A stretch of 64,000 bases of DNA from Azospirillum thiophilum (GTDB taxonomy: Bacteria > Pseudomonadota > Alphaproteobacteria > Azospirillales > Azospirillaceae): positions 248,001 to 312,000 of the forward strand of contig NZ_CP012406.1 in NCBI RefSeq assembly GCF_001305595.1, written 5' to 3'. The notes beneath the pieces are model-generated. The model was not told the origin of the DNA. It saw only the letters and a list, made by a program, of their open reading frames with translations, and made no database searches. This document shows, piece by piece, positions 1-8,870 of the stretch; position 1 is the first letter of the stretch; the number at the start of each line of letters is the position of its first letter. Position numbers and translations under genes: made by a program.

Positions 1-1
1 C

Positions 2-568
2 TACTGGCGCCGCCAGCTGGCGCTGACGCGCATCGCCATGTCCAAGCTGAAGGAAAAGGTCGACGACGTGACCAAGGAGGTCGCCGACGTCGCCTCCGAC
101 TATGCGCAGCTCGCCCATCACCATGCCGAGACGGAAAAGCGCGTGCAGAAGGCGGAGATCGAACTGCAGGCCGCCATCCTGGAGCTGGACAGGAAGAAGG
201 CCTCCGCGCTCGACCGCTATTTCATCTTCGACCGCAACGAGCCGCGCCCCGGCCGCTTCTGGGAGGTCGCGGTGCGCTTCAGCCCGGCCGGCGCCAGCTT
301 CGCGGACCAGCGCGGCTTTCGCGGCTGGACGGGGGTCCGCCGCTATCTGCTGATCGCCGATGGCGACCGCGAGGCGCGCGAACGGGTGGCCGCCCGCTAT
401 CCGCGCCGCGCCGGATTCGAGGTTGTGGAGGTCGCCGGCTGCCGGCTGAACGGGCTGACCGTCAACCGCATCTCCGAACTCAGCACCTTCCGCAAGCCCG
501 GCAAGCCCGAGGAGGACGGCGCCCCGGCCCGTCCGCAGCGCCGGACGACCTCCACCGCGCAATCCTGA
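2..568 (+). CDS. Coiled-coil hypothetical protein, 5' end cut off
   Basis: The reading frame is open from the first bases of the window, so the N-terminus probably lies outside. The first internal ATG (position 38) has no ribosome-binding site. The visible N-terminal part is charged and heptad-like, consistent with a coiled coil (roughly the first 65 residues). A compact region of about 90 residues follows, with aromatic residues and an Arg-rich stretch, and then a disordered Arg/Pro/Thr tail. I do not recognise the family. It ends 55 bases before the stop codon of the convergent response regulator. Function unknown. Confidence 0.6.
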   Translation, partial: YWRRQLALTRIAMSKLKEKVDDVTKEVADVASDYAQLAHHHAETEKRVQKAEIELQAAILELDRKKASALDRYFIFDRNEPRPGRFWEVAVRFSPAGASFADQRGFRGWTGVRRYLLIADGDREARERVAARYPRRAGFEVVEVAGCRLNGLTVNRISELSTFRKPGKPEEDGAPARPQRRTTSTAQS

Positions 569-623
569 CCGGCTCCGCCGACGGCGAAAGACCGGGCGCA
601 AGGCCGACGACGGAAAAAACGCC

Positions 624-1319
624 TCAGTCGACCGCCGCCTGAAACATGTAGCCCATGCCGTGGACGGTGACGATACGGGCCGGGTCGGCCGGGTCATGCT
701 CCACCACCCGGCGCAGGCGGCGGACCAGCCGGTCGATCGAGCGGTCGTAGGGCACCGAATCGCCGCGCAGGGTCAGGTCCAGCAGATCGTCGCGGCTCAG
801 CACCCGGCCGGGATTCTCGACGAAGGCGGCCAGCAGCTCGAACTCGGCGGAGGTCAGGCGGGCGTCCTCGCCGCCGGGCGCGCGCAGCCGGCGCTTGTCG
901 AGATGCAGTTCCCACCCGTCGAATCGCTTGACCCGGCCGCCGGCCGGCCGAGTCGGGCGGGCGATGCGGCGCAGCAGGCTGCGGGTGCGGGCCAGGATCT
1001 CGCGCGGCTCGAACGGCTTGGTGATGTAGTCGTCGGCCCCAAGTTCCAGCCCGATCAGCCGGTCCATCCGGTCGGAGCGCCCGGTGATCAGGATGATGCC
1101 GATGTTGGAGACGGCCCGCAATTCCCGCGTCACCGCCAGCCCGTCCTTGCCCGGAAGCCGGATGTCGAGCAGCAGCAGGTCGATCCGCCCGCGCGCCAGC
1201 AGCACCGACAGCTGGTCGCCGTCACGCGCCAGCATCACCCGGTAGCCTTCGCCTTCCAGGTAGGCCTTCAGGGTTTCGCGGGTGATGGGATCGTCGTCGA
1301 CAACCGCAATCGTATGCAT
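624..1319 (-). CDS. OmpR/PhoB-family response regulator
   Basis: A two-component DNA-binding response regulator of 231 residues, the usual length. The receiver domain (about 1-115) has the acidic pair D9/D10, phospho-acceptor D52 in LLLLDIRLPGKDG and K101 in ITKPFEP. The winged-helix output domain fills about 130-230 and ends in the typical VRRLRRVVEHDP ... TVHGMGYMF pattern. The ATG at 1319 follows a G-rich ribosome-binding site; an upstream in-frame ATG would only add a low-complexity leader. No partner histidine kinase is adjacent, so its signal is unknown. TorR, OmpR and RegX-type systems all remain possible. Confidence 0.9.
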   Translation of the reverse strand: MHTIAVVDDDPITRETLKAYLEGEGYRVMLARDGDQLSVLLARGRIDLLLLDIRLPGKDGLAVTRELRAVSNIGIILITGRSDRMDRLIGLELGADDYITKPFEPREILARTRSLLRRIARPTRPAGGRVKRFDGWELHLDKRRLRAPGGEDARLTSAEFELLAAFVENPGRVLSRDDLLDLTLRGDSVPYDRSIDRLVRRLRRVVEHDPADPARIVTVHGMGYMFQAAVD

Positions 1320-1454
1320 CGTCCCCCGCGCAGGACCTCCAAGGGGTGGCGGAATGCCGGCCACGCCAATGTTAAGGAAACTATCGGTTCCGCCGGCCAG
1401 TTACAACGGTGATGCGCCGGACCGCGCCCCATCCGTCCCGCCGCTCGATTGTAT

Positions 1455-1529
1455 GGATGTCCCGCGGTTTAAAATAGGGACAATTGCGCCGAACTTGCCA
1501 GCACGCCGGGACAATGCCACATTTGTCCC
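1455..1529 (+). promoter_or_regulatory. Repeated GGGACAAT half-sites at the MocR start
   Basis: GGGACAATT lies at 1477-1485 and GGGACAATG at 1508-1516. The inverted form ATTTGTCCC is at 1521-1529, and a weaker ATGTCCC at 1457-1463. A possible -10, TAAAAT, is at 1470-1475 with TTGTAT at 1449-1454 (15-base spacer). The last half-site touches the ATG at 1531. MocR-type regulators often bind repeats at their own or a neighbouring promoter, so autoregulation is the likely reading (inference). Confidence 0.45.
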
Positions 1530-1530
1530 C

Positions 1531-2937
1531 ATGACAAATTGGACCCCGACCCTGGAGGGCCGCCCCGGCCCGCTTTATCGCGTCATCGCCGACGCGCTGG
1601 CCGATGACATCGCCGATGGCGTGCTGGCGGTCGGCACGCGGCTGCCAACCCACCGCGACCTCGCATTCCGCCTTGGCGTGACGGTGGGAACGGTGACCCG
1701 CGCCTATGCCGAGGCGGAAAAGCGGGGGCTGATCGGCGGCGAGGTCGGGCGCGGCACCTTCGTCCAGGGCCAGCGTGCACCGGCGGCGCTCCCGCTGCCC
1801 GGCTGGCCCCCGGCGGTGCAGGCGGCGGCCGGTCCGGTCATCGTCAACATGACCACGGTCCATCCCGAACATGCGGTGGCGGCCCAGGCCCTGGGCCAGG
1901 CGCTGACCGCCATCGGGGCTTCCGGCCATCTCGCGGCGCTGATCGGCTACGGCCCCCATGCCGGGTTGCCCGAGCATCGCGCCGCCGCCGCCGCCTGGCT
2001 GGAGCGCCAGCACCGGGTGAAGGCGGCGGCCGAGTCGGTCCTGCTGACCACCGGCGCGCAGAACGCGCTGGCGGTGGCGCTCGCCGCGATCGCCCGCCCC
2101 GGCGACGTCATCCTGGCGGAGCGGCTGACCAACATCGGCACCAAGGCGCTGGCCGCCACCCAGGGCTACCACCTGGAAGGGGTCGCCATCGACGAGCATG
2201 GGCTGGTGCCGGACGCCTTCGACAGCGCCTGCCGCCGGCTGGGGCCGAAGGCGGCCTACCTGGTGCCGACCCTGCAAAACCCGACCGCGGTGGTGATGCC
2301 CGAGGCGCGCCGCCACGAGATCGTCCGGATCGCCCGGCGCTATGGCGTGATCCTCATCGAGGACGACGTGTTCGGCTTCATGGTGCCCGACACCCGGCCG
2401 CTTCAGACCATCGCCCCCGACATCACCCTCTATGTGTCGAGCGTATCGAAGAGCCTCGCCGCCGGCCTGCGGCTGGGCTTCGTCGTCGCCCCGCCGGAAT
2501 TGCGCTCGCGCGTCGAGACCACCATCCGCGCCCTGCAATATTCCGCTCCCGCCCTGCCGGCGGAGGTCGTGACGCGCTGGATCCAGGACGGCACCGCCGA
2601 CCGCATCGTCGCCACCCAGCGCGAGGAGGATCTGGCCCGCCAGCGGCTCGCCCGCTCGATCCTGCCGGCCGAGACGGTCTGCGGCCACCCGGCAGCCCAG
2701 CATCTCTGGCTCGTGCTGCCCGAACCATGGCGGCGCGAAGATTTCGTCGGCGAGGCCCGGCGGCGCGGCGTGATCGTCATCGGCGCCGACGCCTTCGCCG
2801 TCGGCCGGGCCAGCGCGCCCCACGCCGTGCGCCTCGGCCTGAGCATGCCGCGCAGCCGCGACGAAGCCGCCCGCGGCCTGCGCGCGCTGGCCGACGCGCT
2901 GGACGCGCCGGCGGCGGCGATGCTGTCGATCGTGTGA
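1531..2937 (+). CDS. MocR-type regulator: GntR winged helix fused to PLP aminotransferase domain
   Basis: 468 residues. The N-terminal 75 residues are a GntR winged helix with the usual LPTHRDLAFRLGVTVGTVTRAYAEAEKRGL pattern. The remainder is a fold-type I aminotransferase-like domain, with the PLP lysine expected in SVSKSLAAGLRLG. MocR proteins use PLP or an amino compound as effector and usually act as transcription factors, not enzymes. The ATG at 1531 was chosen because the GntR domain begins within ten residues of it; the frame is open further upstream but unlike protein. Repeated half-sites overlap its promoter. It is the first plus-strand gene before the ebo cluster, so it may control that cluster, PLP genes, or only itself. 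Confidence 0.88.
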   Translation: MTNWTPTLEGRPGPLYRVIADALADDIADGVLAVGTRLPTHRDLAFRLGVTVGTVTRAYAEAEKRGLIGGEVGRGTFVQGQRAPAALPLPGWPPAVQAAAGPVIVNMTTVHPEHAVAAQALGQALTAIGASGHLAALIGYGPHAGLPEHRAAAAAWLERQHRVKAAAESVLLTTGAQNALAVALAAIARPGDVILAERLTNIGTKALAATQGYHLEGVAIDEHGLVPDAFDSACRRLGPKAAYLVPTLQNPTAVVMPEARRHEIVRIARRYGVILIEDDVFGFMVPDTRPLQTIAPDITLYVSSVSKSLAAGLRLGFVVAPPELRSRVETTIRALQYSAPALPAEVVTRWIQDGTADRIVATQREEDLARQRLARSILPAETVCGHPAAQHLWLVLPEPWRREDFVGEARRRGVIVIGADAFAVGRASAPHAVRLGLSMPRSRDEAARGLRALADALDAPAAAMLSIV

Positions 2938-3029
2938 GGCCACGCAAGGGGCGGGAGGGCCGGCGGCGTGTCCCTCTTCCTCCTCTTCTTGCCCGCTTTC
3001 TTTCGCTGCCCTCTTTTCTGGCCGCCACC

Positions 3030-3120
3030 ATTGTTTAATTATTGAAACATCGCGAAAAAGTTCATTCGCGCACCGCCATTTTTGACTTTCTTGCCGCACT
3101 CCCTCGCGTATATGATTGCA
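3030..3120 (+). promoter_or_regulatory. AT-rich promoter-like stretch before eboA
   Basis: The 223-base gap before eboA is clearly richer in A/T than its surroundings. It contains an interrupted palindrome, TGTTT-N8-AAACA (3032-3049), a TTGACT hexamer (3082-3087) and TATATGAT (3109-3116). The 21-23 base spacing between the last two is too long for a standard sigma-70 promoter, so the start site is uncertain. The palindrome is a candidate operator. Confidence 0.28.
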
Positions 3121-3160
3121 AATACCTGCATTTCATCAACCAAGGCTGCGCGGCGCCACG

Positions 3161-3892
3161 ATGACCTCCTGTCCAGCGGACCGCAGCGTCCTACCGGCCC
3201 TCGTCGCCGCACGCGACCCCGACAGCGCCGCCTGGCTCGCGGGCCTGCTGGCCGCCCCACCCCTGCCCGGCACTCCCGCCTTCATGCGCGCCTTCGCGGC
3301 GGCCGGCCGCCGGCTGCGCGAAGCCCCGCCGCCGCGGGGCGACGAGGTGACGGCCCTCATGGCGCTCGGCATCGCGGCACCCGCCTTGTGGAGCGGTCCG
3401 CGGCTGCTGCGCGCCGCCCTGCTCGCCACCGCCGTCGAGGAAGCGGATGGGGCGGCGGATGGGAAGGCGCCGGCCCGGCTGACCGCGGCCTTCCGCACCT
3501 CCGACAGCGAGGAGCGGGCGGCGATCCTCCAGTCGCTGATGCTGCTGCCCGATCCGGCGCGCTTCGCCGCACTGGCCGCCGACGCCTGCCGCTCCAGCGT
3601 GCAGCCGGTGTTCGAGGCGATCGCAGGAGACAATCGCTTCCCCGCCGCCCATCTGTCCGAACCGGTCTTCAACCAGATGGTGCTGAAGGCGGTGTTCACC
3701 GGCATGCCGCTCGCCCGCGTCGCCGGGCTGGCGGAGCGGACGACCCCCGCCCTGCGCCGTATGGCGGCCGATTTCCGCAGCGAACGCCGCGTCGCCGGCC
3801 GCATCGTGCCGGCGGATCTCGACCTCCTGCTCGACGCCGTCTCCGCCGACCATTCAGCCACCTATCCAGCCAATGGGATCTCCACGCCATGA
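3161..3892 (+). CDS. eboA: EboA-like protein of the ebo metabolite-traffic cluster
   Basis: 243 residues, Ala/Leu/Arg-rich and predicted mostly helical, with no signal peptide or membrane segment. The C-terminal half holds the pattern I associate with EboA proteins: a stretch with RFAALAADACRSSVQPVFEAIA, then NRFPAAHLSEPVFNQMVLKAVFTG. EboA has no assigned biochemical role. The ebo operon is known from cyanobacterial scytonemin producers, where it is needed for precursor passage to the periplasm. ATG at 3161; a TTG further upstream is less likely. The stop overlaps the eboB start as ATGA, so the two are translationally coupled. Assignment rests on sequence character plus the neighbouring ebo genes. 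Confidence 0.85.
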   Translation: MTSCPADRSVLPALVAARDPDSAAWLAGLLAAPPLPGTPAFMRAFAAAGRRLREAPPPRGDEVTALMALGIAAPALWSGPRLLRAALLATAVEEADGAADGKAPARLTAAFRTSDSEERAAILQSLMLLPDPARFAALAADACRSSVQPVFEAIAGDNRFPAAHLSEPVFNQMVLKAVFTGMPLARVAGLAERTTPALRRMAADFRSERRVAGRIVPADLDLLLDAVSADHSATYPANGISTP

Positions 3893-4809
3893 AGCTGTTC
3901 GACCCGCACATCCACATGACGTCGCGCACCACCGACGATTACGCCGCCATGCGCCGGGCCGGCATCATCGCGGTGACCGAGCCGGCCTTCTGGCTGGGCC
4001 AGCCGCGCACCCATGCCGGCAGCTTCGAGGATTATTTCCTGTCGCTGGTCGGCTGGGAACGGTTCCGCGCCAGCCAGTTCGGCATCCGCCATTTCTGCAC
4101 GCTGGGCCTCAACCCGAAGGAGGCCAACAACCCCGACATCGTCGATCCGGTGCTGGAACTGGTCGACCTCTATCTGGAGAAGGACGGTGTCGTCGCGGTG
4201 GGCGAGATCGGTTATGACGACATGACCCCGGCGGAGGACGACATCCTGTCCCGGCAGGTGGAGATGGCGATCCGCCACCGCCTGCCGATCATGGTCCACA
4301 CACCACACCGCGACAAGAAGGCCGGCACGCGGCGCACCATCGACCTGCTGCGCGAGGCCGGGGTGCCGCCGCACATGGTGCTGATCGACCACAACAACGA
4401 GGAAACGCTGCCGATCACGCTCGACAGCGGCTGCTGGGCCGGCCACACCATCTATCCCGGCAGCAAGATGGACGAGCCGCGCATGGTCGGGCTGGTCCAG
4501 ACCTATGGCGCCGAGCGGATCATGGTCAACAGCTCGGCCGACTGGGGCATCAGCGACCCGTTGAAGGTGCCGAAGACGGTCGCGGCGATGGAGGAGGCCG
4601 GCATTTCCGCCGCGGCCATCGAAACCATCGTCTGGCGCAATCCCATCGCCTTCTACGCCCAGAGCGGCCGTCTCGACCCGGCGGAGCTGGAGGAGACGCT
4701 GCCGGTCGACCAGCGCCTGCTGTTCGAGGGCAACACGGTGCTGCGCGGCCAGAAACCGACGGTGGAGCTGCCTGCAACCGCAGCCGACCACGTCGCCGAA
4801 CCGGCATGA
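3889..4809 (+). CDS. eboB: EboB, TatD/amidohydrolase-like metal-dependent hydrolase
   Basis: 306 residues forming a TIM-barrel metal hydrolase. Visible metal ligands are the HxH pair H7/H9, E106 in AVGEIGYD, H137 and H140 in MVHTPH, H168 in LIDHNN and D218 in NSSADWG, which is the TatD order. TatD itself is a deoxyribonuclease or hydrolase, but the ebo paralogue's substrate is unknown. There is no signal peptide, so it should be cytoplasmic. The start at 3889 is fixed by the conserved MKLFDPHIHM beginning and by the ATGA overlap with eboA. A second ATGA overlap links it to eboF. Confidence 0.9.
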   Translation: MKLFDPHIHMTSRTTDDYAAMRRAGIIAVTEPAFWLGQPRTHAGSFEDYFLSLVGWERFRASQFGIRHFCTLGLNPKEANNPDIVDPVLELVDLYLEKDGVVAVGEIGYDDMTPAEDDILSRQVEMAIRHRLPIMVHTPHRDKKAGTRRTIDLLREAGVPPHMVLIDHNNEETLPITLDSGCWAGHTIYPGSKMDEPRMVGLVQTYGAERIMVNSSADWGISDPLKVPKTVAAMEEAGISAAAIETIVWRNPIAFYAQSGRLDPAELEETLPVDQRLLFEGNTVLRGQKPTVELPATAADHVAEPA

Positions 4810-6182
4810 CGCTCACGCGCCGGACCCTGGTCCTGAACGTGGTCGGCCTGACCGCCGACCTGTTGCCGCACGCCCCTGCCCTGTCGGCGCTCGCCACGCG
4901 CGGCGTCCGGCCGCTGGTGCCGCCGCTGCCGGCGGTGACCTGCACCGTGCAGGCCAGCATGCTGACCGGGCGGACGCCATCGGGCCATGGCTGCGTCGCC
5001 AACGGCTGGTACGACCGCGACCTGTCGGAGATCCTGTTCTGGAAGCAGAGCAACCGGCTGGTGTCCGGCGAGACCCTGTGGGAGGAGGCGCGCCGCCGCG
5101 ACCCGTCCTTCACCGGGGCCAAGCTGTTCTGGTGGTACAACATGTATTCGGGCGCCGACCTCAGCGTCACCCCGCGCCCGGTCTATTGCGCCGACGGCCG
5201 CAAGCTGCCCGACATCCACAGCCGGCCGGCCGGGTTGCGTGACGAGTTGATCAAGCGGCTCGGCCCCTTCCCGTTGTTCCGCTTCTGGGGACCGGGGGCC
5301 GACATCGTCTCCAGCCGCTGGATCGCCGACTGCGCGGCGGAGGTGGAACGGCGGATGCGCCCCAGCCTGTCGCTGGTCTATCTGCCGCACCTGGATTACG
5401 ACCTCCAGCGCTTCGGCCCCGACGACCCGCGCATTCCGGCCCAGGTCGCGGCGGTGGACGGGCTGTGCGCCCCGCTGATCGAGCGGGCGGAGCGCGAGGG
5501 CATGCGGGTGATCGTGCTGTCGGAATACGGCATCACCAATGTGACCGGCCCCATCGCCATCAACCGCGCACTGCGCGAGGCCGGGCTGATCGCGGTGCGC
5601 ACCGAACAGGGCGGCGAGTTGCTCGACCCCGGCGCGTCGGAGGCCTTCGCGGTGGCCGACCACCAGATCGCCCACATCCATGTCGCCCGCCCCGAGCAGG
5701 TGCCGGAGGTGCGGGATCTCGTCGCCGGGCTGGATGGTGTGGAGCGGGTGCTGGACCGCATCGACCAGCGCGCGGCCGGCATCGACCATCCGCGCTCCGG
5801 CGATCTGGTGGCGATCAGCCGGGCCGACCGCTGGTTCAGCTACCCCTATTGGCTGGACGACGCCCGCGCCCCCGACTTCGCCCGCACGGTGGAGATCTTC
5901 CGCAAGCCCGGCTACGACCCGGCGGAGCTGTTCATCGATCCGGCGATCCGTTGGCCGAAGCTGGCCATCGGCTGGCGGCTGGCGCGCAAGGCGCTGGGCT
6001 TCCGCACCCTGATGGACCTGATCCCGCTGGACGGCGGTCTGGTCAAGGGTTCGCACGGCCGCCCCACAGACCGGGCGGAGGCCGGGCCGCTGCTGATCTC
6101 CTCCGAGCCGGCCCTGCTGCCGGACGGCCCGATCCCGGCGGAGGCGGTGAAGGGGCTGATCCTGTCCCACCTGTTCGACTGA
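4806..6182 (+). CDS. eboF: EboF, alkaline-phosphatase-superfamily phosphodiesterase/nucleotide pyrophosphatase
   Basis: 458 residues of the type I phosphodiesterase/nucleotide pyrophosphatase family. The likely nucleophile is T45 in the segment PAVTCTVQASMLTG. Other metal-site segments are HLDYD, SEYG and ADHQIAHIHV; the last region KGSHG resembles the usual terminal histidine site. No signal peptide is visible, unlike many secreted members. It may act on a nucleotide- or phosphate-activated intermediate, but the substrate is unknown. It overlaps eboB by four bases and is followed, after 124 bases, by a TolC-like gene on the same strand. The eboF name follows the cyanobacterial cluster. Confidence 0.85.
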   Translation: MTLTRRTLVLNVVGLTADLLPHAPALSALATRGVRPLVPPLPAVTCTVQASMLTGRTPSGHGCVANGWYDRDLSEILFWKQSNRLVSGETLWEEARRRDPSFTGAKLFWWYNMYSGADLSVTPRPVYCADGRKLPDIHSRPAGLRDELIKRLGPFPLFRFWGPGADIVSSRWIADCAAEVERRMRPSLSLVYLPHLDYDLQRFGPDDPRIPAQVAAVDGLCAPLIERAEREGMRVIVLSEYGITNVTGPIAINRALREAGLIAVRTEQGGELLDPGASEAFAVADHQIAHIHVARPEQVPEVRDLVAGLDGVERVLDRIDQRAAGIDHPRSGDLVAISRADRWFSYPYWLDDARAPDFARTVEIFRKPGYDPAELFIDPAIRWPKLAIGWRLARKALGFRTLMDLIPLDGGLVKGSHGRPTDRAEAGPLLISSEPALLPDGPIPAEAVKGLILSHLFD

Positions 6183-6306
6183 TGGCAGGAGACATGGCGC
6201 CGGCCCCGCATGGCTGCCCGGCCGCAGGGGGACGGGCGGCCCTCCCGTAACAGGCCTCGTCGCCGGAAAAGGCGGCGGGCGCTGTTGTGGGAGGCTTTGC
6301 GATACG

Positions 6307-7632
6307 ATGATTCCGGAAACTTGGCGGGCTTGCGGCAGCGCGTTCGCGGCTGGGCTGGCGCTGTTACTGGCGGCGGCACCGGCCGGGGCGATGACCCTGC
6401 AGGAGGCGCTGTCGCGCGCCCAGGCGACGAATCCGACGTTGGCGGCGGAGCAGGCCCGCCTGCGCGCAGTGGACGAGCAGATCCCGCAGGCGATGTCCGG
6501 CTACCGGCCGACGGTCACCGCCACGCTGGGAATCAGCCGCGACCTGACCGACACGCGCTATGAAGGCATCGGCAGCGAGCGGACGGAGACCAATGCCAAG
6601 AGCGCATCGGTCACTGCCAGCCAGCCGCTCTTCGATGCGACCGTAGCCTCGGCCGTGCGCCGGGCCGAACGGCTGGTCGAGGCGGAACGCGCCACCCTGC
6701 TGGCGACCGAACAGACCGTGCTGCTGAACGCCGCGACCGCCTATCTCGACGTGGTGAAGAACCAGGAACTGGTGGCACTCAACACCGCCAACGTGGCGCT
6801 GCTGCAACGGCAGTTGAAGGCGGCGCAGGATCGCGCCCGGGTCGGCGAATATACCCGCACCGACGTCGCCCAGGCCGACTCCCGGCTGGCCCAGGCGGTG
6901 GCGTCGCGGCTGGCGGCGGACGGCACGCTGGAGACGGCGCGCGCCGGCTTCGTCCGCATCGTCGGCAGCCTGCCGGGAACACTGGCGGCGCCCAAGCCGG
7001 CCTTCCGCCTGCCCAAGACACTGGAGGAGGCATCGGCGCTGGCCCGCGCCAACAACCCGTCGGTCCTCAGCGCCGCCTATGCGGAGGACGCCCAGCGCCA
7101 CTATATCGACCGGCAGTTCGGCCAGATGCTGCCCTCCGCCAGCCTGTCGGCCAGCGGATCGCGAAGCTGGGATCCCGGCCGCGACGACGGCATCGACTAC
7201 ACCCGCACCGACAGCCTGACCGCGCGCGTGCAGGTGACAGCCCCGCTCTATCAGGCCGGCCTGCCGGAGTCCCAGGTTCGTGAAGCGAAGCAGACGGCCG
7301 GACAGTACCACATGCAGACCCGCGAGCAGGGCAATCAGAGCGTCGAGAGCGCCGTCACCGCCTGGGCGGCGCTGGAAGCGGCGCGGGCCAACATCCACTC
7401 CTACCGCGACCAGATCAAGGCGGCCCAGACCGCGCTCGACGGCCTGCGGGAAGAGGCCAAGGTCGGCAGCCGCACCCTGCTGGACGTGCTGGACCAGGAA
7501 CAGGAACTGCTGACCAGCCGGGTCAATCTGGTCGGCGCCCAGCGCGACGAAACGGTCGCCGCCTTCCAGCTGCTCGCCGCCTGCGGACAGCTGTCGGCGG
7601 AGCGGCTGGGGCTGGAAAAGCGGGCGCACTGA
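6307..7632 (+). CDS. TolC-family outer-membrane efflux channel
   Basis: 441 residues. A signal peptide (about 1-28, ending APAGA) precedes MTLQEALSRAQATNPTL, the standard start of the mature TolC fold. Two homologous halves follow (about 30-225 and 226-430) with long coiled-coil helices, and the second half ends in the typical GSRTLLDVLDQEQELLTSRVNLVGAQRD segment. These proteins form trimeric exit ducts for type I secretion or RND-type pumps. No inner-membrane partner or adaptor is encoded nearby. Its place directly after eboF, inside the split ebo set, suggests that it carries the ebo-linked product across the outer membrane (inference). Confidence 0.92.
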   Translation: MIPETWRACGSAFAAGLALLLAAAPAGAMTLQEALSRAQATNPTLAAEQARLRAVDEQIPQAMSGYRPTVTATLGISRDLTDTRYEGIGSERTETNAKSASVTASQPLFDATVASAVRRAERLVEAERATLLATEQTVLLNAATAYLDVVKNQELVALNTANVALLQRQLKAAQDRARVGEYTRTDVAQADSRLAQAVASRLAADGTLETARAGFVRIVGSLPGTLAAPKPAFRLPKTLEEASALARANNPSVLSAAYAEDAQRHYIDRQFGQMLPSASLSASGSRSWDPGRDDGIDYTRTDSLTARVQVTAPLYQAGLPESQVREAKQTAGQYHMQTREQGNQSVESAVTAWAALEAARANIHSYRDQIKAAQTALDGLREEAKVGSRTLLDVLDQEQELLTSRVNLVGAQRDETVAAFQLLAACGQLSAERLGLEKRAH

Positions 7633-7645
7633 GGGGAAAGGTCGA

Positions 7646-7672
7646 GGGGGCGACCGGAACCCCACCGCCCCC
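7646..7672. terminator. Hairpin between convergent genes
   Basis: GGGGGCG (7646-7652) pairs with CGCCCCC (7666-7672), flanked by an outer GGGGAA/TTCCCC pairing. It sits between the converging tolC-like gene and the exported-protein gene. There is no T-tract, so a terminator role is only plausible. Confidence 0.35.
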
Positions 7673-7693
7673 TCCATCGTCCCTTCCCCCGGC

Positions 7694-8839
7694 TTACTTC
7701 ACCGGAATGCCGCCCCAGGTGCCGGACACCGGCGCGACCGCCGTGGCGGCCTCGGCCGCCGGAGCCGGCGACTGGAGCGCAGCGCTGGCCGGCGGATTCT
7801 CGGCCGGGCGGTTGAACAGCTCGCAGTTCGGGATCTCGCCGACGCACATCTTGCCGATCAGATCCCAGCTCTTCGCCGGATCCGGGCGGACCTGGGCGAA
7901 GTTGGCGAAATTCTGGCTGACGATCGGCGCGTCGGGCAGCGGCGCCGCCTGCTTCGGCACGCCGGAGAAATAGAAGGACTGCGGCTTGCGGTAGGGCTCG
8001 GTCGAGGCGCCTTCCGACGGCACCGGCTTGCCGGGCTTGTCCGGGGCGACGTTCGGCGGATGGCGGTACGGCTCGTCGGTCAGCCCTTCGGTGTCCGGCA
8101 CCGCCTTGGCGTTGAAGGCATAGCCGAACAGGATGCCGCCGTTGGCGGTCTGGTCCGGGCTGACGCCGGTCTGGGCCGGGCCGCCATTGGTGCCGACCCA
8201 GATCGAATAGCCCTGGATCTGATAGTTCAGCCGGGCGCTGTCGCCGCTGCTGTAGGGCAGATGCTTGATGAAGTCGCGCCGCGGCGGGTGGTTCAGCGGC
8301 GAGAAGCTGCAGCAGGGCGGCATGCCCGCCGGCCGGTCCTGCTCATAGGTCAGGAAGAAGGCGCGGTCGCCGAGCGAGACGAAGGAACAGGTGAACTGGT
8401 TGCTGCCGGGGAAGATCGGCAGGCAGCGCTTCTCGTAATGCTCCATCATCGCGCCCTTGCCCATCGGGCCGGCGACGGTGCTGTCGTAATAGGTCGAGCC
8501 GTAGGAGACCTCGTAATCCTCGCCTTCCTTCAGCGGGGCCGGCGGCTTGCCGTCATAGGGCGGCGGCGCTTCCACATATTTGTTGAAGACCCGGTACATC
8601 GTCCAGTTGGTCGACCAGAAGGCCGGGAACAGCGGGTCGGACGGCTCGCCGGCATTGCGCGGGACGACGCAGCCCTTCCACGGGCAATTGCTGACCCAGG
8701 ACGGGTTGTGGACGCCGAAGGTGGCGTAGATGTTGCCGAAATCGCGGGCCTGGGCGGCCCCGGACAGGGCGGTCAGCCCCAGGACGGCCGCCCCCATGGC
8801 GATGGCACCGGCCGTGATGGTGCGGAGGAATCCGGTCAT
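7694..8839 (-). CDS. Exported Cys-containing hypothetical protein of the VioB-like block
   Basis: 381 residues with a clear Sec signal peptide (about 1-31, ending GAAQARD). The mature part is rich in aromatic residues, Pro and Gly and has eight cysteines, in order: CPWKGC, one Cys after a KR pair, one in FTCSF, the pair in PPCCSF, then one each in MCVG and PNCEL. This suggests disulfides or metal binding in the periplasm. Two short repeats of the form EPYR(H/K)P occur in a Pro-rich stretch around residues 255-285. The C-terminus is an Ala/Pro tail. I do not recognise the family. It lies 31 bases after the ferritin-like gene on the same strand, so the two are very likely co-transcribed. Confidence 0.75.
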   Translation of the reverse strand: MTGFLRTITAGAIAMGAAVLGLTALSGAAQARDFGNIYATFGVHNPSWVSNCPWKGCVVPRNAGEPSDPLFPAFWSTNWTMYRVFNKYVEAPPPYDGKPPAPLKEGEDYEVSYGSTYYDSTVAGPMGKGAMMEHYEKRCLPIFPGSNQFTCSFVSLGDRAFFLTYEQDRPAGMPPCCSFSPLNHPPRRDFIKHLPYSSGDSARLNYQIQGYSIWVGTNGGPAQTGVSPDQTANGGILFGYAFNAKAVPDTEGLTDEPYRHPPNVAPDKPGKPVPSEGASTEPYRKPQSFYFSGVPKQAAPLPDAPIVSQNFANFAQVRPDPAKSWDLIGKMCVGEIPNCELFNRPAENPPASAALQSPAPAAEAATAVAPVSGTWGGIPVK

Positions 8840-8870
8840 GTCAATGATCCTTGGTGCGTCGGAAATACCG

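Noticed and set aside
1381..3099. Long open frame of about 570 codons on the minus strand, opposite the MocR gene
   Set aside because: It is a by-product of high GC at third positions; the translation is Arg/Gly/Ala/His-rich without domain motifs, and the plus-strand MocR frame has clear GntR and PLP motifs.
3082..3888. Extended N-terminus for the TatD-like gene (frame open from 3082)
   Set aside because: The added 269 residues are Arg/Pro-rich and lie over eboA in another frame; the real start is the ATG at 3889 that opens the HxH motif.
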